The translations under genes and the position numbers were made by a program. A DNA stretch of 13,901 nucleotides from Aminidesulfovibrio sp040307135. GTDB taxonomy: Bacteria > Desulfobacterota > Desulfovibrionia > Desulfovibrionales > Desulfovibrionaceae. Below, in pieces: positions 1 to 10,001 of the stretch (its first letter is position 1; each line of letters starts with the position of its first letter). Location of the stretch: the NCBI GenBank assembly GCA_040307135.1, contig JAWRKD010000026.1, positions 1-13,901 of the forward strand, read 5' to 3'. The notes below the pieces were generated by a model. The model made no database searches and had not been told where the DNA came from. It saw only the letters and a program-made list of their open reading frames with translations.

Positions 1-1
1 C

Positions 2-1177
2 CAGAAGCAGGTCCTGGCCAAGGTCAAGCGCCCGCTCCAGGACGGCGACAAGGTGGTGGTGGTGCTCTCGGCCATGTCCGGCGAGACGAACCGCCTCATC
101 GCCCTGGGCAAGGAGTGGTCCGCCAATCCCGATCTCGCGGAAATGGACGCCCTGGTGGCCACGGGCGAGCAGGTCTCCGTGGCGCTCTTCGCCATGCTCC
201 TCCTGAGCCACGGCATCCGCGCCCGCTCGCTGCTGGCCCACCAGATCCCGATCCACACCAGCAGCGCCTACGGCAAGGCCCGCATCACCCAGATCGACAG
301 CACCAAGCTGAAGGCCCTGCTGGAGGACTACGACGTGCTCGTGGTCGCCGGCTTCCAGGGCATCGACGTCGACGGCCGCGTCACCACCCTGGGCCGGGGC
401 GGCTCGGACACCTCGGGCGTGGCCCTGGCCGCCGCGCTCCAGGCCGAGGTCTGCGAAATCTACACCGACGTGCCCGGAGTCTTCACCACGGACCCGAACA
501 TCTGCTCCAAGGCCCGCAAGATGGACCGCATCGCCTATGACGAGATGCTGGAGATGGCCAGCATGGGCGCCAAGGTCCTGCAGATCCGCTCCGTGGAGTT
601 CGCCAAGAAATACAACGTGGCGGTGCATGTGCGCTCGACCTTCAGCGACGAGCCCGGCACCATCGTGACCAAGGAGGACAAACGCATGGAAGCCGTGCTC
701 GTTTCCGGCATCGCCTACGACAAAGACCAGGCCCGCATCACCCTGACCCGTGTGCATGACCGCCCGGGCGTCTCGGCGGCCATCTTCGGCCCCATCGCGG
801 CCAAGAAGATCCTCGTGGACATGATCGTCCAGAACCCCAGCAAGGACGGCCGCACGGACATCACCTTCACCGTCCCCCGAATCGATGTCGAACCCACCCT
901 GAAGATTCTGGAGGGGCTCAAGCTGGAACTCGGCTGCGAGGATATCCTGCACGACGCCGCCGTGGCCAAAATATCGGTCATAGGCGTGGGCATGCGCAAC
1001 CATTCCGGCGTGGCCTCGATGGCCTTTCAGGCACTGAGCAAGGAAAACATCAACATCAAGATGATCTCCACTTCGGAAATCAAGATCACCTGCCTCATCG
1101 AGGAAAAGTACACCGAACTGGCCGTGCGCACCCTGCACGACGCCTTCGGCCTGGAGAAGGATTCGCTCAAAGCCTGA
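2..1177 (+). CDS. lysC: Aspartate kinase, 5' truncated
   Basis: Phosphorylates L-aspartate to aspartyl-4-phosphate, the committed step to lysine, threonine, methionine and isoleucine; cytosolic. The frame is open to the left edge, so the N-terminal Lys-Phe-Gly-Gly segment is missing; about 391 residues remain of a usual ~405-410. The kinase domain shows VVLSAMSGETNRL near the start, the ATG/E-Q segment (ATGEQVSVAL), the nucleotide-site motif GRGGSDTS near base 395, and YTDVPGVFTTDP. The C-terminal part from about base 690 holds two ACT-type repeats (RVHDRPGVSAAIFG and VGMRNHSGVASMAFQAL), as expected of an enzyme feedback-regulated by lysine and/or threonine; effector identity cannot be read from sequence. 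The stop lies 12 bases before the cimA start, which fits co-transcription. The true start and promoter are outside the window. Confidence 0.96.
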   Translation, partial: QKQVLAKVKRPLQDGDKVVVVLSAMSGETNRLIALGKEWSANPDLAEMDALVATGEQVSVALFAMLLLSHGIRARSLLAHQIPIHTSSAYGKARITQIDSTKLKALLEDYDVLVVAGFQGIDVDGRVTTLGRGGSDTSGVALAAALQAEVCEIYTDVPGVFTTDPNICSKARKMDRIAYDEMLEMASMGAKVLQIRSVEFAKKYNVAVHVRSTFSDEPGTIVTKEDKRMEAVLVSGIAYDKDQARITLTRVHDRPGVSAAIFGPIAAKKILVDMIVQNPSKDGRTDITFTVPRIDVEPTLKILEGLKLELGCEDILHDAAVAKISVIGVGMRNHSGVASMAFQALSKENINIKMISTSEIKITCLIEEKYTELAVRTLHDAFGLEKDSLKA

Positions 1178-1189
1178 CGAGGAGGGGCC

Positions 1190-2821
<1,632 letters not shown>

Positions 2822-2823
2822 CC

Positions 2824-3624
2824 ATGGCCCGCGTCAGCATACTCATGGACAACGAGGGCGCCGACGGCCTGGCCTCGGAATGGGGACTGGCCATGGCCGT
2901 GGAGGACGACGCCGGGGGCTTCTGGCTCTGGGACACCGGGGCCTCGCCCGCCTTCCTGGACAACGCCCGGGCCATGGGCCTGGACCTGCGCCGGGCCCAT
3001 GGTCTGGCCCTGAGCCACGGCCACTACGACCACACCGGCGGCCTGGAAGGCCTGCGGCGCAGCGGCTTTTTCGCGCCCATCCTGGCCCACGCCGGCCTGA
3101 ACCGGCCGCGTTACGCCCGCCACGGCGACCGCCTCGATCCCGTCGGCATCTCCCGGCCCCTGGAGCGCTTCGAGGCCGTGTCCGGCGCACGCCAGCTCAC
3201 CCCGGACCTGACCTACGTCACGGACATCCCCCGCCTGCCCGGCCTGCCCCAGTGCCTGAACAACCTGTTCCAGGACCCCGAGGGCCGCGAGCAGGACCCC
3301 ATCCCGGACGACGCCTGCCTGCTCCTGAACACCCGGCGCGGCCCCGTGCTCGTGCTGGGCTGCTGCCACTCGGGCCTGGAGAACACCCTGGCCTGCCTGC
3401 GGGATCGGCTGGGCGTCGGCCGCCTGCACTGCATCCTGGGCGGGGCGCACCTGCACGACGCGGACCGGGAGCGCCTGGACGGGGCCGTGCGCGCCCTGCG
3501 CCAATGCGGGACGGAACGCCTCTGCCTGGGCCACTGCACGGGCCGGGCGGCCCTGGAGCGGCTGGCCCTGGAGCTGGACTGCCGGGTGGAGCCCCTGCAC
3601 TCCGGGCTGGTCCTGGACTTCTAG
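2824..3624 (+). CDS. MBL-fold metallohydrolase, dihydropterin-phosphate synthase-like
   Basis: A 266-residue metallo-beta-lactamase-fold protein resembling the family named 7,8-dihydropterin-6-yl-methyl-4-(beta-D-ribofuranosyl)aminobenzene 5'-phosphate synthase (COG1237). The metal motif SHGHYDH gives HxHxDH at residues 65-70. Further likely ligands are H182 in GCCHSG, H209 in GGAHLHD and H237 in the family-typical ending GHCTG; an early DTG lies at 38-40. No signal peptide or membrane segment is seen, so it should be cytosolic. Named members come from archaeal tetrahydromethanopterin biosynthesis; many bacterial homologues have no assigned substrate, so the family name should not be read as function. 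The ATG lies two bases after the cimA stop, with AAGG about 8 bases upstream, implying co-translation with lysC-cimA. Its stop abuts the stop of the opposing GH57 gene. Confidence 0.85.
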   Translation: MARVSILMDNEGADGLASEWGLAMAVEDDAGGFWLWDTGASPAFLDNARAMGLDLRRAHGLALSHGHYDHTGGLEGLRRSGFFAPILAHAGLNRPRYARHGDRLDPVGISRPLERFEAVSGARQLTPDLTYVTDIPRLPGLPQCLNNLFQDPEGREQDPIPDDACLLLNTRRGPVLVLGCCHSGLENTLACLRDRLGVGRLHCILGGAHLHDADRERLDGAVRALRQCGTERLCLGHCTGRAALERLALELDCRVEPLHSGLVLDF

Positions 3625-5868
3625 CTACTCCGCGAACCAGAGCAGCCGGGCCACCTCGGCATCGGTCACCCCCTTCTCCCGGCGCAGCCAGTAGGTGTTC
3701 TGGGCCGCCCAGAGGTCCGTGGTCAGGCCCAGGTCCAGGGCCCGGCCCAGGATGAAGGCGATGCGCCGCCAGTCCGGCGACTTCTCGGCCAGGAGCGCGC
3801 AGACCGTCTCGCCGATGCGGCGGCACAGCTCGTGGGCGTCCGGGTGGTTCTGGCCGGTCTGGCGCAGGAATCCCACCAGGTCGCCGCGGCCCGGCACTTG
3901 GCCCATGATCCAGGTCCAGCACAGGGCGGCCCAGAAGCGCTCCCAGTGCTCGGCCAGGGTCTGGGTGTTCTGGGCCTCACGGAAGGAATTGAAGAGGTAC
4001 ACGCCCACCGAGGCCTGCTCCAGCTGGCGGCTCCAGATGCGGGCCTCGGCCCCGGCCACCCACTTCACGGCCAGGTCCTGGCGTTTTTCCCAGGGCAGGT
4101 ACTGGCCCGGCACGCATTTGAGGCTGCCGCGCTCGGGCGATTCCACCCGCACGCAACTGGCCATGGGGTCCCCGGACTCGGATTGCTCCCAGACCCAGGA
4201 GCAGCGGTCCAGGCCCGGCTCGTGCCGCCAGGCGATGGCCGCCCGGCCCGAGGGCTGGTCCTCGGCGTTGAGCCCGGCCACCTCCACGCTCACCTCCACC
4301 CCGGGCCAGGCGACGGTGGCCGCCTGGCCGCTGGCGGGCATGCGGGACTCGGCCCAGAGCGTGAACAGGGCCTGGGCCACCAGGCTCTCGGTGGTCTCGC
4401 GGCGGGAGCGCACCTCGCGGTTCCAGAGGTCCAGGCCCGTGCCCAGGGCCGGGTCGTTGGAGGCCGCCTGGCTCAGGTGCGAGAGCAGAAGCGGCTCCAG
4501 CTCGCGGCAGCCCGTGCGCAGGGCCAGGCCCATGGCCCGCAGGGCGAAGGTCAGGGCGTTGAGGGGCTCGATGCGGCCCAGGTCGTCGAAGAACCAGGCG
4601 CAGCTGGCGAAGGACGACAAGGCCCACTTCTCCATGGTCAGAAGCTTGAAGCCCGCGTCCTGCTCCGTGGCGTCCAGGCCGGGCAGAAAGCGGTTGCGGC
4701 CGAACTCCTCCGGGGTCCAGAGCCCGGAGAGGACCTTGCCGAAATCCTGGAGGGCCAGGGCCGGGTCATCGAAAATCTTTCCGCCCCGGGCCAGGAAATG
4801 GGCGTCCATCTCGGCCTTGACCGCGTTCAGCCCGTCGCGCAGAGGCCCGCGCCAGCGCTGGTTCCAGTCCGGATGGCCGCCCGTGGCGCAGCCGCAGTCC
4901 GCGCGCCAGCGCTCCACCCCGTGCACGCAGCTCCAGGACGAGGCCTGGTGCAGCCGGGCGCGGCGCTTGGGCGGATGGGCCGCCAGATAGGCCGCGTAGT
5001 TGGTGACGCGCCAGCCGTCGCGGCCCGCGCGGGCCTGGGCCAGGACGTAGGCCAGGGCCATCTCGCCGAAGGCGAAATGGTGACCGTAGGTCTCGCCGTC
5101 CGTGGCCAGGGAAAGCAGGCCGGAACCGCCCGCGTTGTTCAGCCGCTGCCAGAAGCGCTCGCCGTCGCGCAAAAGCCCTTCGAAGGCCACGGACTGGGAC
5201 ACGGGGCCGTCGTAGAAGAACACGGCCATGGTGCGGCCGCCGGACAGCTCCACCAGATAGGGCTGGGTGATGTCCAGGCCCGCCTCGTTCGTGTCCCGCC
5301 AGTGTCCATCCGCGTCCTGCACAGCGGCCACCTGGCGCGGGGCCAGGATGGTGAAGGCGATGCCCGCGTCGGCCAGGATCTCCAGGCTGCGGTCGTCCAC
5401 GGCCGCCTCCGGGAGCCAGAGCCCCTCGGGACGGCGCTGGAAACGGGCCTCGAAGTCGGCCACGGCCCAGGCCACCTCGGCCCGGCGGTCCAGGTCCGTG
5501 GCCAGGGGCATGATCACGTGGTGATAGACCTGGGCGATGGCGTTGCCGTGGCCCAGGCGCTCGGCGCTCTTGCGGTCCGCATCCAGGATGCGGGCATAGA
5601 CCTCCGGGGCCCGGCGCTCCATCCAGGTGAGCAGCGTGGGTCCCACGTTGAAGCTCATCCACTCGTAGCAGTTGAGCAGTTCCATGATCCGGCCGCTGCC
5701 CTCCAGGCGGCGGGCGAAGGCCAGGGGGCCATAGCTTTCCCGGCAGATGCGCTCGTTCCAGTTGTGGGCCGGGGCCGCGCTGCCCTCGGGAAAGACCATG
5801 TCCATCCAGGGGTCCTCGCGGGGCGGTTGGTAGAAGTGGCCGTGAATGCAGAGGAATTTGTCGGGCAT
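3625..5868 (-). CDS. GH57 family glycoside hydrolase with DUF3536 domain
   Basis: A 747-residue protein of the COG1449 alpha-amylase/alpha-mannosidase type. The N-terminal GH57 barrel shows motif 1 HGHFYQPPRE (residues 9-18), then FNVGPTLLTW (73-82), the expected nucleophile Glu154 in LWLPE, the probable acid/base Asp220 in FFYDG, and DGETYGHH (257-264). The rest matches the DUF3536 region that usually follows GH57 in these proteins. There is no signal peptide, so a cytosolic role in glycogen-like alpha-glucan turnover is likely; substrate and even hydrolase versus transferase activity are inference. The ATG at 5868 has GAGGA about 8 bases upstream. The gene lies beyond the gap terminator and has its own candidate promoter (5893-5921), so it is probably a separate unit. 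Its stop abuts the converging MBL-fold gene, and no terminator is visible there. Confidence 0.9.
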   Translation of the reverse strand: MPDKFLCIHGHFYQPPREDPWMDMVFPEGSAAPAHNWNERICRESYGPLAFARRLEGSGRIMELLNCYEWMSFNVGPTLLTWMERRAPEVYARILDADRKSAERLGHGNAIAQVYHHVIMPLATDLDRRAEVAWAVADFEARFQRRPEGLWLPEAAVDDRSLEILADAGIAFTILAPRQVAAVQDADGHWRDTNEAGLDITQPYLVELSGGRTMAVFFYDGPVSQSVAFEGLLRDGERFWQRLNNAGGSGLLSLATDGETYGHHFAFGEMALAYVLAQARAGRDGWRVTNYAAYLAAHPPKRRARLHQASSWSCVHGVERWRADCGCATGGHPDWNQRWRGPLRDGLNAVKAEMDAHFLARGGKIFDDPALALQDFGKVLSGLWTPEEFGRNRFLPGLDATEQDAGFKLLTMEKWALSSFASCAWFFDDLGRIEPLNALTFALRAMGLALRTGCRELEPLLLSHLSQAASNDPALGTGLDLWNREVRSRRETTESLVAQALFTLWAESRMPASGQAATVAWPGVEVSVEVAGLNAEDQPSGRAAIAWRHEPGLDRCSWVWEQSESGDPMASCVRVESPERGSLKCVPGQYLPWEKRQDLAVKWVAGAEARIWSRQLEQASVGVYLFNSFREAQNTQTLAEHWERFWAALCWTWIMGQVPGRGDLVGFLRQTGQNHPDAHELCRRIGETVCALLAEKSPDWRRIAFILGRALDLGLTTDLWAAQNTYWLRREKGVTDAEVARLLWFAE

Positions 5869-5892
5869 GCGGAAGTCCTCGCTGTTGGCCTC

Positions 5893-5921
5893 AGCATATC
5901 CGCTCCTGGTTCCAAGTCCAA
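5893..5921 (-). promoter_or_regulatory. Candidate sigma70 promoter for the GH57 gene
   Basis: On the minus strand, TTGGAC (5916-5921) and TATGCT (5893-5898) are separated by exactly 17 bases. The -10 matches the consensus at 4 of 6 positions and the -35 at 3 of 6. It sits between the gap terminator and the GH57 start, as expected for an independent unit. No operator is recognised nearby. Confidence 0.4.
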
Positions 5922-5933
5922 GCCCGGAAACGC

Positions 5934-5973
5934 AAAAATCAACGCCCCGCCGGAAAGGCTTCCGGCGGGGCGT
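5934..5973 (-). terminator. Rho-independent terminator of fba-gap
   Basis: A perfect 14-bp GC-rich stem (5942-5955 paired with 5960-5973) closes a 4-base loop. Read on the minus strand, it is followed by TTGATTTTTG, a T-rich tail. It starts 23 bases after the gap stop codon and should end the fba-gap transcript. No T run follows on the plus strand, so it is one-directional. Confidence 0.9.
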
Positions 5974-5996
5974 CGTCAGAGGCGGGAACAGGGCGG

Positions 5997-6980
<984 letters not shown>

Positions 6981-7011
6981 CTCGATGTTCTCCCTTGCTC
7001 TCGTCTCTGGA

Positions 7012-7935
7012 TCAGGCCTTGCCCGAACAGCCGAGCACGTTCCTGATCTTGTGCTGGACCATGTTCTTGACCGCCTCGCGGGCGGGCCCCAGGTACTGGC
7101 GGGGGTCGAAGTCCGCCGGATGCTCGCTGAAATGCTTGCGGATGGTGGCGGTCATGGCCAGCCGGATGTCCGTGTCGATGTTGATCTTGCACACGGCCTT
7201 GCCCGCGGCCTGGCGCAGGAGTTCCTCGGGCACGCCGCGTGCGCCGCCCACCTGGCCGCCGTACTGGTTGGCCATGGCCACGAACTCCTGGGGCACCGAG
7301 GACGCGCCGTGGAGCACGATGGGGAAGCCGGGCAGGAGCGCGGCCACCTTGTCCAGGCGCTCGAAGTCCAGCTTGGCCTCGCCCTTGAACTTGTAGGCTC
7401 CGTGGCTGGTGCCGATGGCGATGGCCAGGGAGTCGCAGCCGGTCTTGCCCACGAACTCGGCGGCCTGGTCCGGGTCGGTGTAGATGCTCTTTTCCGAGCT
7501 CACCTCGTCCTCCACCCCGGCCAGCCGTCCCAGCTCCGCCTCCACCCAGACGCCCTTGGAGTGGGCGTACTCCACCACCTTTTTCGTCTCGGCGATGTTC
7601 TCCTCAAAGGGCAGGTGCGAGCCGTCGATCATCACCGAGGTGAAGCCCCCGTCGATGACCTCCTTGCAGATCTGAAAGTTCTGGCCATGGTCCAGGTGCA
7701 GGACCACGGGCAGGTCGGTGAGGGCCATGGCGGCTTCCATGAGCTTGATGATGTAGATCTGCTGGGCGTATTTTCGGGCCCCGGCCGAGACCTGCAGGAT
7801 GAGCGGGGCGCGTTCCTCCTCGCCGGCGGCCATGATGCCCTGGATGATCTCCATGTTGTTCACGTTGAAGGCGCCGATGGCGTAGCCCCCGGCATAGGCT
7901 TTCTGAAACATCTCCTTGGGGGAAACGAGGGGCAT
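7012..7935 (-). CDS. fba: Class II fructose-bisphosphate aldolase
   Basis: Reversibly cleaves fructose-1,6-bisphosphate to dihydroxyacetone phosphate and glyceraldehyde-3-phosphate with a zinc-activated mechanism; the product is the substrate of the adjacent GAPDH. The 307-residue length fits the class II FbaA type. Visible residues are catalytic Asp82 and zinc ligand His83 in LHLDHGQN, the IDGSHLPFEEN segment (103-113), Glu134, His178 in GTSHGAYK, His209 in LHGASSVP, and the substrate-loop motif NIDTD (252-256). The ATG at 7935 was chosen because it begins the conserved MPLVSPKEM and has a strong AAGGAGGA site about 7 bases upstream; the frame stays open further upstream but that stretch overlaps surE and is not aldolase-like. 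A near-consensus promoter and a small leader hairpin lie just upstream. Confidence 0.96.
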   Translation of the reverse strand: MPLVSPKEMFQKAYAGGYAIGAFNVNNMEIIQGIMAAGEEERAPLILQVSAGARKYAQQIYIIKLMEAAMALTDLPVVLHLDHGQNFQICKEVIDGGFTSVMIDGSHLPFEENIAETKKVVEYAHSKGVWVEAELGRLAGVEDEVSSEKSIYTDPDQAAEFVGKTGCDSLAIAIGTSHGAYKFKGEAKLDFERLDKVAALLPGFPIVLHGASSVPQEFVAMANQYGGQVGGARGVPEELLRQAAGKAVCKINIDTDIRLAMTATIRKHFSEHPADFDPRQYLGPAREAVKNMVQHKIRNVLGCSGKA

Positions 7936-7954
7936 GGGGGGTCCTCCTTGGATG

Positions 7955-7979
7955 AAAAGACGCCCGGAGACGGTCCGGG
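7955..7979 (-). other. Hairpin plus short T tract in the fba leader
   Basis: CCCGGA (7974-7979, minus sense) pairs with TCCGGG (7963-7968) across a 5-base loop and is followed on the minus strand by CGTCTTTT. If transcription starts near 7984, as the upstream promoter predicts, the hairpin lies close to the mRNA 5' end. It could protect the transcript, weakly attenuate it, or end readthrough from surE. The 6-bp stem is short, so function is uncertain. Confidence 0.35.
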
Positions 7980-7990
7980 GCCGGCCAGTT

Positions 7991-8019
7991 ACTGTATGCG
8001 AGGGCCGGGGCGGCGTCAA
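7991..8019 (-). promoter_or_regulatory. Sigma70-type promoter for fba-gap
   Basis: TTGACG (8014-8019, minus sense; 5 of 6 consensus) and TACAGT (7991-7996; 4 of 6) are separated by exactly 17 bases. The -35 box overlaps the last codon and stop of surE. The predicted start near 7984 gives a leader of roughly 49 bases to the fba ATG. It would let fba-gap be expressed independently of surE. Confidence 0.6.
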
Positions 8020-8783
8020 TGCCGCGCGGGCTTTTGCAGCATCGCCCGCAGGGCCTCGCGGGTCTCGGGGTCGTTGAAGTCGAAGCGCAGGGGCGTGAGC
8101 GTCACGTGGCCCTCGGTGAGCAGGTAGCGGTCCCGCCCGGCGCTGATCTGGCCCGCCGGAATCTCGCCGTCCAGCCAGTAGTAGGGCCGCCCGCGCGGAT
8201 CGCGGCGGGCGTCGTACCAGTCCTTGTACGAGGCCCGGGTGTGCGGACACACGGCCAGCTCCCTGGCCTCGTGCATCTCGCAGGCCGGAAAGTTCAGGTT
8301 GAGCACGCACTTGGGCGGCAGGGCCGACCACTCGATGCGGTGCAGCAGGGCCTCGGCGTAGGCGGCCTGGGCCGAGAGGTCGCGGGGGTTGAAGTCGTCC
8401 ATGGACACGGCCAGGGCGGGCAGACCCATGAGCGCGCCCTCGGTGGCCGCGGAGACCGTGCCGGAATAGAGGATGTCCACGCCCACGTTGGCCCCCGCGT
8501 TGATGCCCGAGACCACCAGGTCCGGCGGCTCGGGGAGCAGCGTGGACAGGCCGAGCTTCACGCAGTCCACGGGCGTGCCGTGGACCCCCAGGCCCTCGAA
8601 GCCGTCCTCCTGGAACTCCTTGACCCGCAGGGGCATGCTGATGGTCAGGGCGTGGCCCACCGCGGACTGCTCGGTGACCGGGGCCACCACCCGCACCGCG
8701 TGCCCGGCCTGGCAGAAGGCCCGGTACAGGGCCCGCAGGCCCACAGCCTGGATGCCGTCGTCGTTGGTCAGCAGAATTTTCAT
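8016..8783 (-). CDS. surE: 5'/3'-nucleotidase SurE
   Basis: Metal-dependent nucleoside monophosphate phosphatase that also acts on short polyphosphate in characterised members, linked to stationary-phase survival. The 255-residue protein starts with the hallmark MKILLTNDDG, giving metal-binding Asp8-Asp9. Further hallmarks are Ser40 in APVTEQSAVG, Asn95 in SGINAGANVG, and YSGTVSAATEGALMG (106-120). The ATG at 8783 was chosen because homologues begin at this motif; an in-frame ATG at 8807 would add eight Arg-rich residues and has no well-placed ribosome site. GAGGGC about 9 bases before 8783 is a weak ribosome site. It is divergent from the YhaM-like gene across 94 bases and precedes fba by 80 bases on the same strand. 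Confidence 0.94.
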   Translation of the reverse strand: MKILLTNDDGIQAVGLRALYRAFCQAGHAVRVVAPVTEQSAVGHALTISMPLRVKEFQEDGFEGLGVHGTPVDCVKLGLSTLLPEPPDLVVSGINAGANVGVDILYSGTVSAATEGALMGLPALAVSMDDFNPRDLSAQAAYAEALLHRIEWSALPPKCVLNLNFPACEMHEARELAVCPHTRASYKDWYDARRDPRGRPYYWLDGEIPAGQISAGRDRYLLTEGHVTLTPLRFDFNDPETREALRAMLQKPARH

Positions 8784-8810
8784 GCGCCGCGCCCTCGCGT
8801 TTGACATTGA

Positions 8811-8873
8811 CCTGGGTTCAAGGCAGTTACCGGGATCAGGCACCGCCCCCCTGGCGAGGTAGCGCAACCCAGG
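8811..8873. repeat. Inverted repeat in the surE / YhaM-like divergent region
   Basis: CCTGGGTT (8811-8818) is an exact inverted match of AACCCAGG (8866-8873), with 47 bases between. The arms lie in the 94-base space between the divergent genes, and the right arm ends four bases before the YhaM-like ATG. It may be a regulatory or structural element or a chance match in GC-rich DNA. Confidence 0.3.
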
Positions 8874-8877
8874 CCCC

Positions 8878-9918
8878 ATGGCAAGAAACGTGAGCGTCAA
8901 ACAAATCTTTGTCCGCGACCTCTGTCCCGGCCAGACGGTGCAGGACCTTTTCCTGGTCAGCGAGGCCAAGCAGGGACAGTCCCGCAACGGCCCCTACTGG
9001 AGCCTGACGCTCACCGACCGCAGCGGCCAGGTGGAGGCCAAGGTCTGGAGCCCCCTGTCCCAGGAGTTTTCCGAGATCCCCGCGGGCTCCTTCGCGCGCC
9101 TGCGCGGCGCGGTGACCAGCTTCCGCGACCGGCCCCAGGTGGTCATCGAGCGCCTGGAGCTGCTTTCCGCCGCCGAGGCCGGGGCCAACCTGGCCGACTT
9201 CCTGCCTTCCAGCGAGCGGCCCGCCGGGGACATGCTCCAGGACATCGAGGACCTCTGCACCGAGCACCTGCGGCACAAGCCCTGGAAGCACCTGGCCCGC
9301 AAGGTCCTGCGCGACGAGGACATCCGCGCCCGACTCCTGGGCGGGGTGGGGGCCAAGGCCGTGCACCACGCCTACGCGGGCGGCCTGCTGGAGCACACCC
9401 TGTCCGTGGTGCGGGTCTGCATGGCGCTCTGCGACCTCTACCCCGGCCTGGACCGCCAGGTGCTTCTGGTGGCCGCCGTGTTCCACGACCTGGGCAAGGC
9501 CTGGGAGCTCTCCGGCGGCCTGGCCAACGACTACACCGACCAGGGCCGCCTCCTGGGCCACATCTGGATCGGCCTGGAAAAGCTCGAACCCTTCCTGGCC
9601 AAAGCCCGCGACCTGGACCCGGACCTGATCCTGCACCTGAAGCACATCATCCTGTCGCACCACGGCGAATACGAGTTCGGCTCCCCCCGGCGGCCCAAGA
9701 CCCCGGAGGCCTTCGTCCTGCACTACGCCGACAACCTGGACGCCAAGCTGAACACCATCCAGGCGGCCTTCGCCGAGCTGGACCCCGCGGGCTCGCCCTG
9801 GACGCCGTTCCAGCGCTACTTGGACCGCTACCTCTACCGCCCCACGCCCACCCCGGACGAGCACAAGAACGGCAGGGACGCGGAACGGGCCCAGTACATG
9901 CTCCCCCTCAAGGGCTGA
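8878..9918 (+). CDS. YhaM-like OB-fold/HD-domain 3'-5' exoribonuclease family protein
   Basis: A 346-residue protein with the two-part layout of the YhaM/Cbf1 family. An N-terminal OB-fold nucleic-acid-binding domain covers about residues 12-95 and contains GPYWSLTLTDRSGQVEAKVWS-like strands. An HD phosphohydrolase domain follows from about 160. HD metal ligands are visible as His173 (LLEHTL), His203-Asp204 (VFHDLGK), His261-His262 (LSHHGEYEFG) and Asp285 (YADNLDAK). In Bacillus subtilis, YhaM is a 3'-5' exoribonuclease; activity here is inferred from architecture. The ATG at 8878 gives the family-like start FVRDLCPGQ but has only a weak AGG four bases upstream; a GTG at 8890 is the nearest alternative. 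It is divergent from surE and lies 106 bases upstream of tmk, with an inverted-repeat-rich gap between them. Confidence 0.85.
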   Translation: MARNVSVKQIFVRDLCPGQTVQDLFLVSEAKQGQSRNGPYWSLTLTDRSGQVEAKVWSPLSQEFSEIPAGSFARLRGAVTSFRDRPQVVIERLELLSAAEAGANLADFLPSSERPAGDMLQDIEDLCTEHLRHKPWKHLARKVLRDEDIRARLLGGVGAKAVHHAYAGGLLEHTLSVVRVCMALCDLYPGLDRQVLLVAAVFHDLGKAWELSGGLANDYTDQGRLLGHIWIGLEKLEPFLAKARDLDPDLILHLKHIILSHHGEYEFGSPRRPKTPEAFVLHYADNLDAKLNTIQAAFAELDPAGSPWTPFQRYLDRYLYRPTPTPDEHKNGRDAERAQYMLPLKG

Positions 9919-9930
9919 GCAGGCCCGCGC

Positions 9931-9959
9931 TTGCCAGGGACAGCGGCCTGGAGTACACA
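9931..9959 (+). promoter_or_regulatory. Weak candidate promoter for tmk and the following genes
   Basis: TTGCCA (9931-9936; 5 of 6) and TACACA (9954-9959; 3 of 6) are 17 bases apart. The -10 box lies at the edge of the left arm of an inverted repeat, so any such promoter would be within reach of a repressor bound to the repeat. Confidence 0.3.
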
Positions 9960-10001
9960 ACACATACCGCGTAACTCCAGGCAACGGCACCACAATCCCT
10001 G
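9935..10001. repeat. Nested inverted repeats in the tmk leader
   Basis: A perfect 9-bp inverted repeat, GCCTGGAGT (9946-9954) and ACTCCAGGC (9974-9982), surrounds a 19-base AC-rich loop. Outside it, CAGGGA (9935-9940) pairs with TCCCTG (9996-10001). No T run follows either strand, so this is not a classical terminator. Operator or leader RNA structure is more likely. Confidence 0.5.

Noticed and set aside
7936..8331. N-terminal extension of the fba frame into surE
   Set aside because: The upstream residues are not aldolase-like and overlap surE; the ATG at 7935 has a strong ribosome site and the conserved start.
8801..8829. TTGACA (8801-8806) as a promoter for the YhaM-like gene
   Set aside because: At 16-18 bases downstream no acceptable -10 box exists; the best candidate, CAGTTA, matches at only one position.
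8811..8873. tRNA-like GGTTCAA in the surE upstream region
   Set aside because: It resembles a T-loop, but no matching T-stem, anticodon arm or acceptor stem can be built around it on either strand.
9935..10001. Nested repeats as a terminator for the YhaM-like gene
   Set aside because: No T tract follows the stems on either strand and the 19-base loop is long for a rho-independent terminator.
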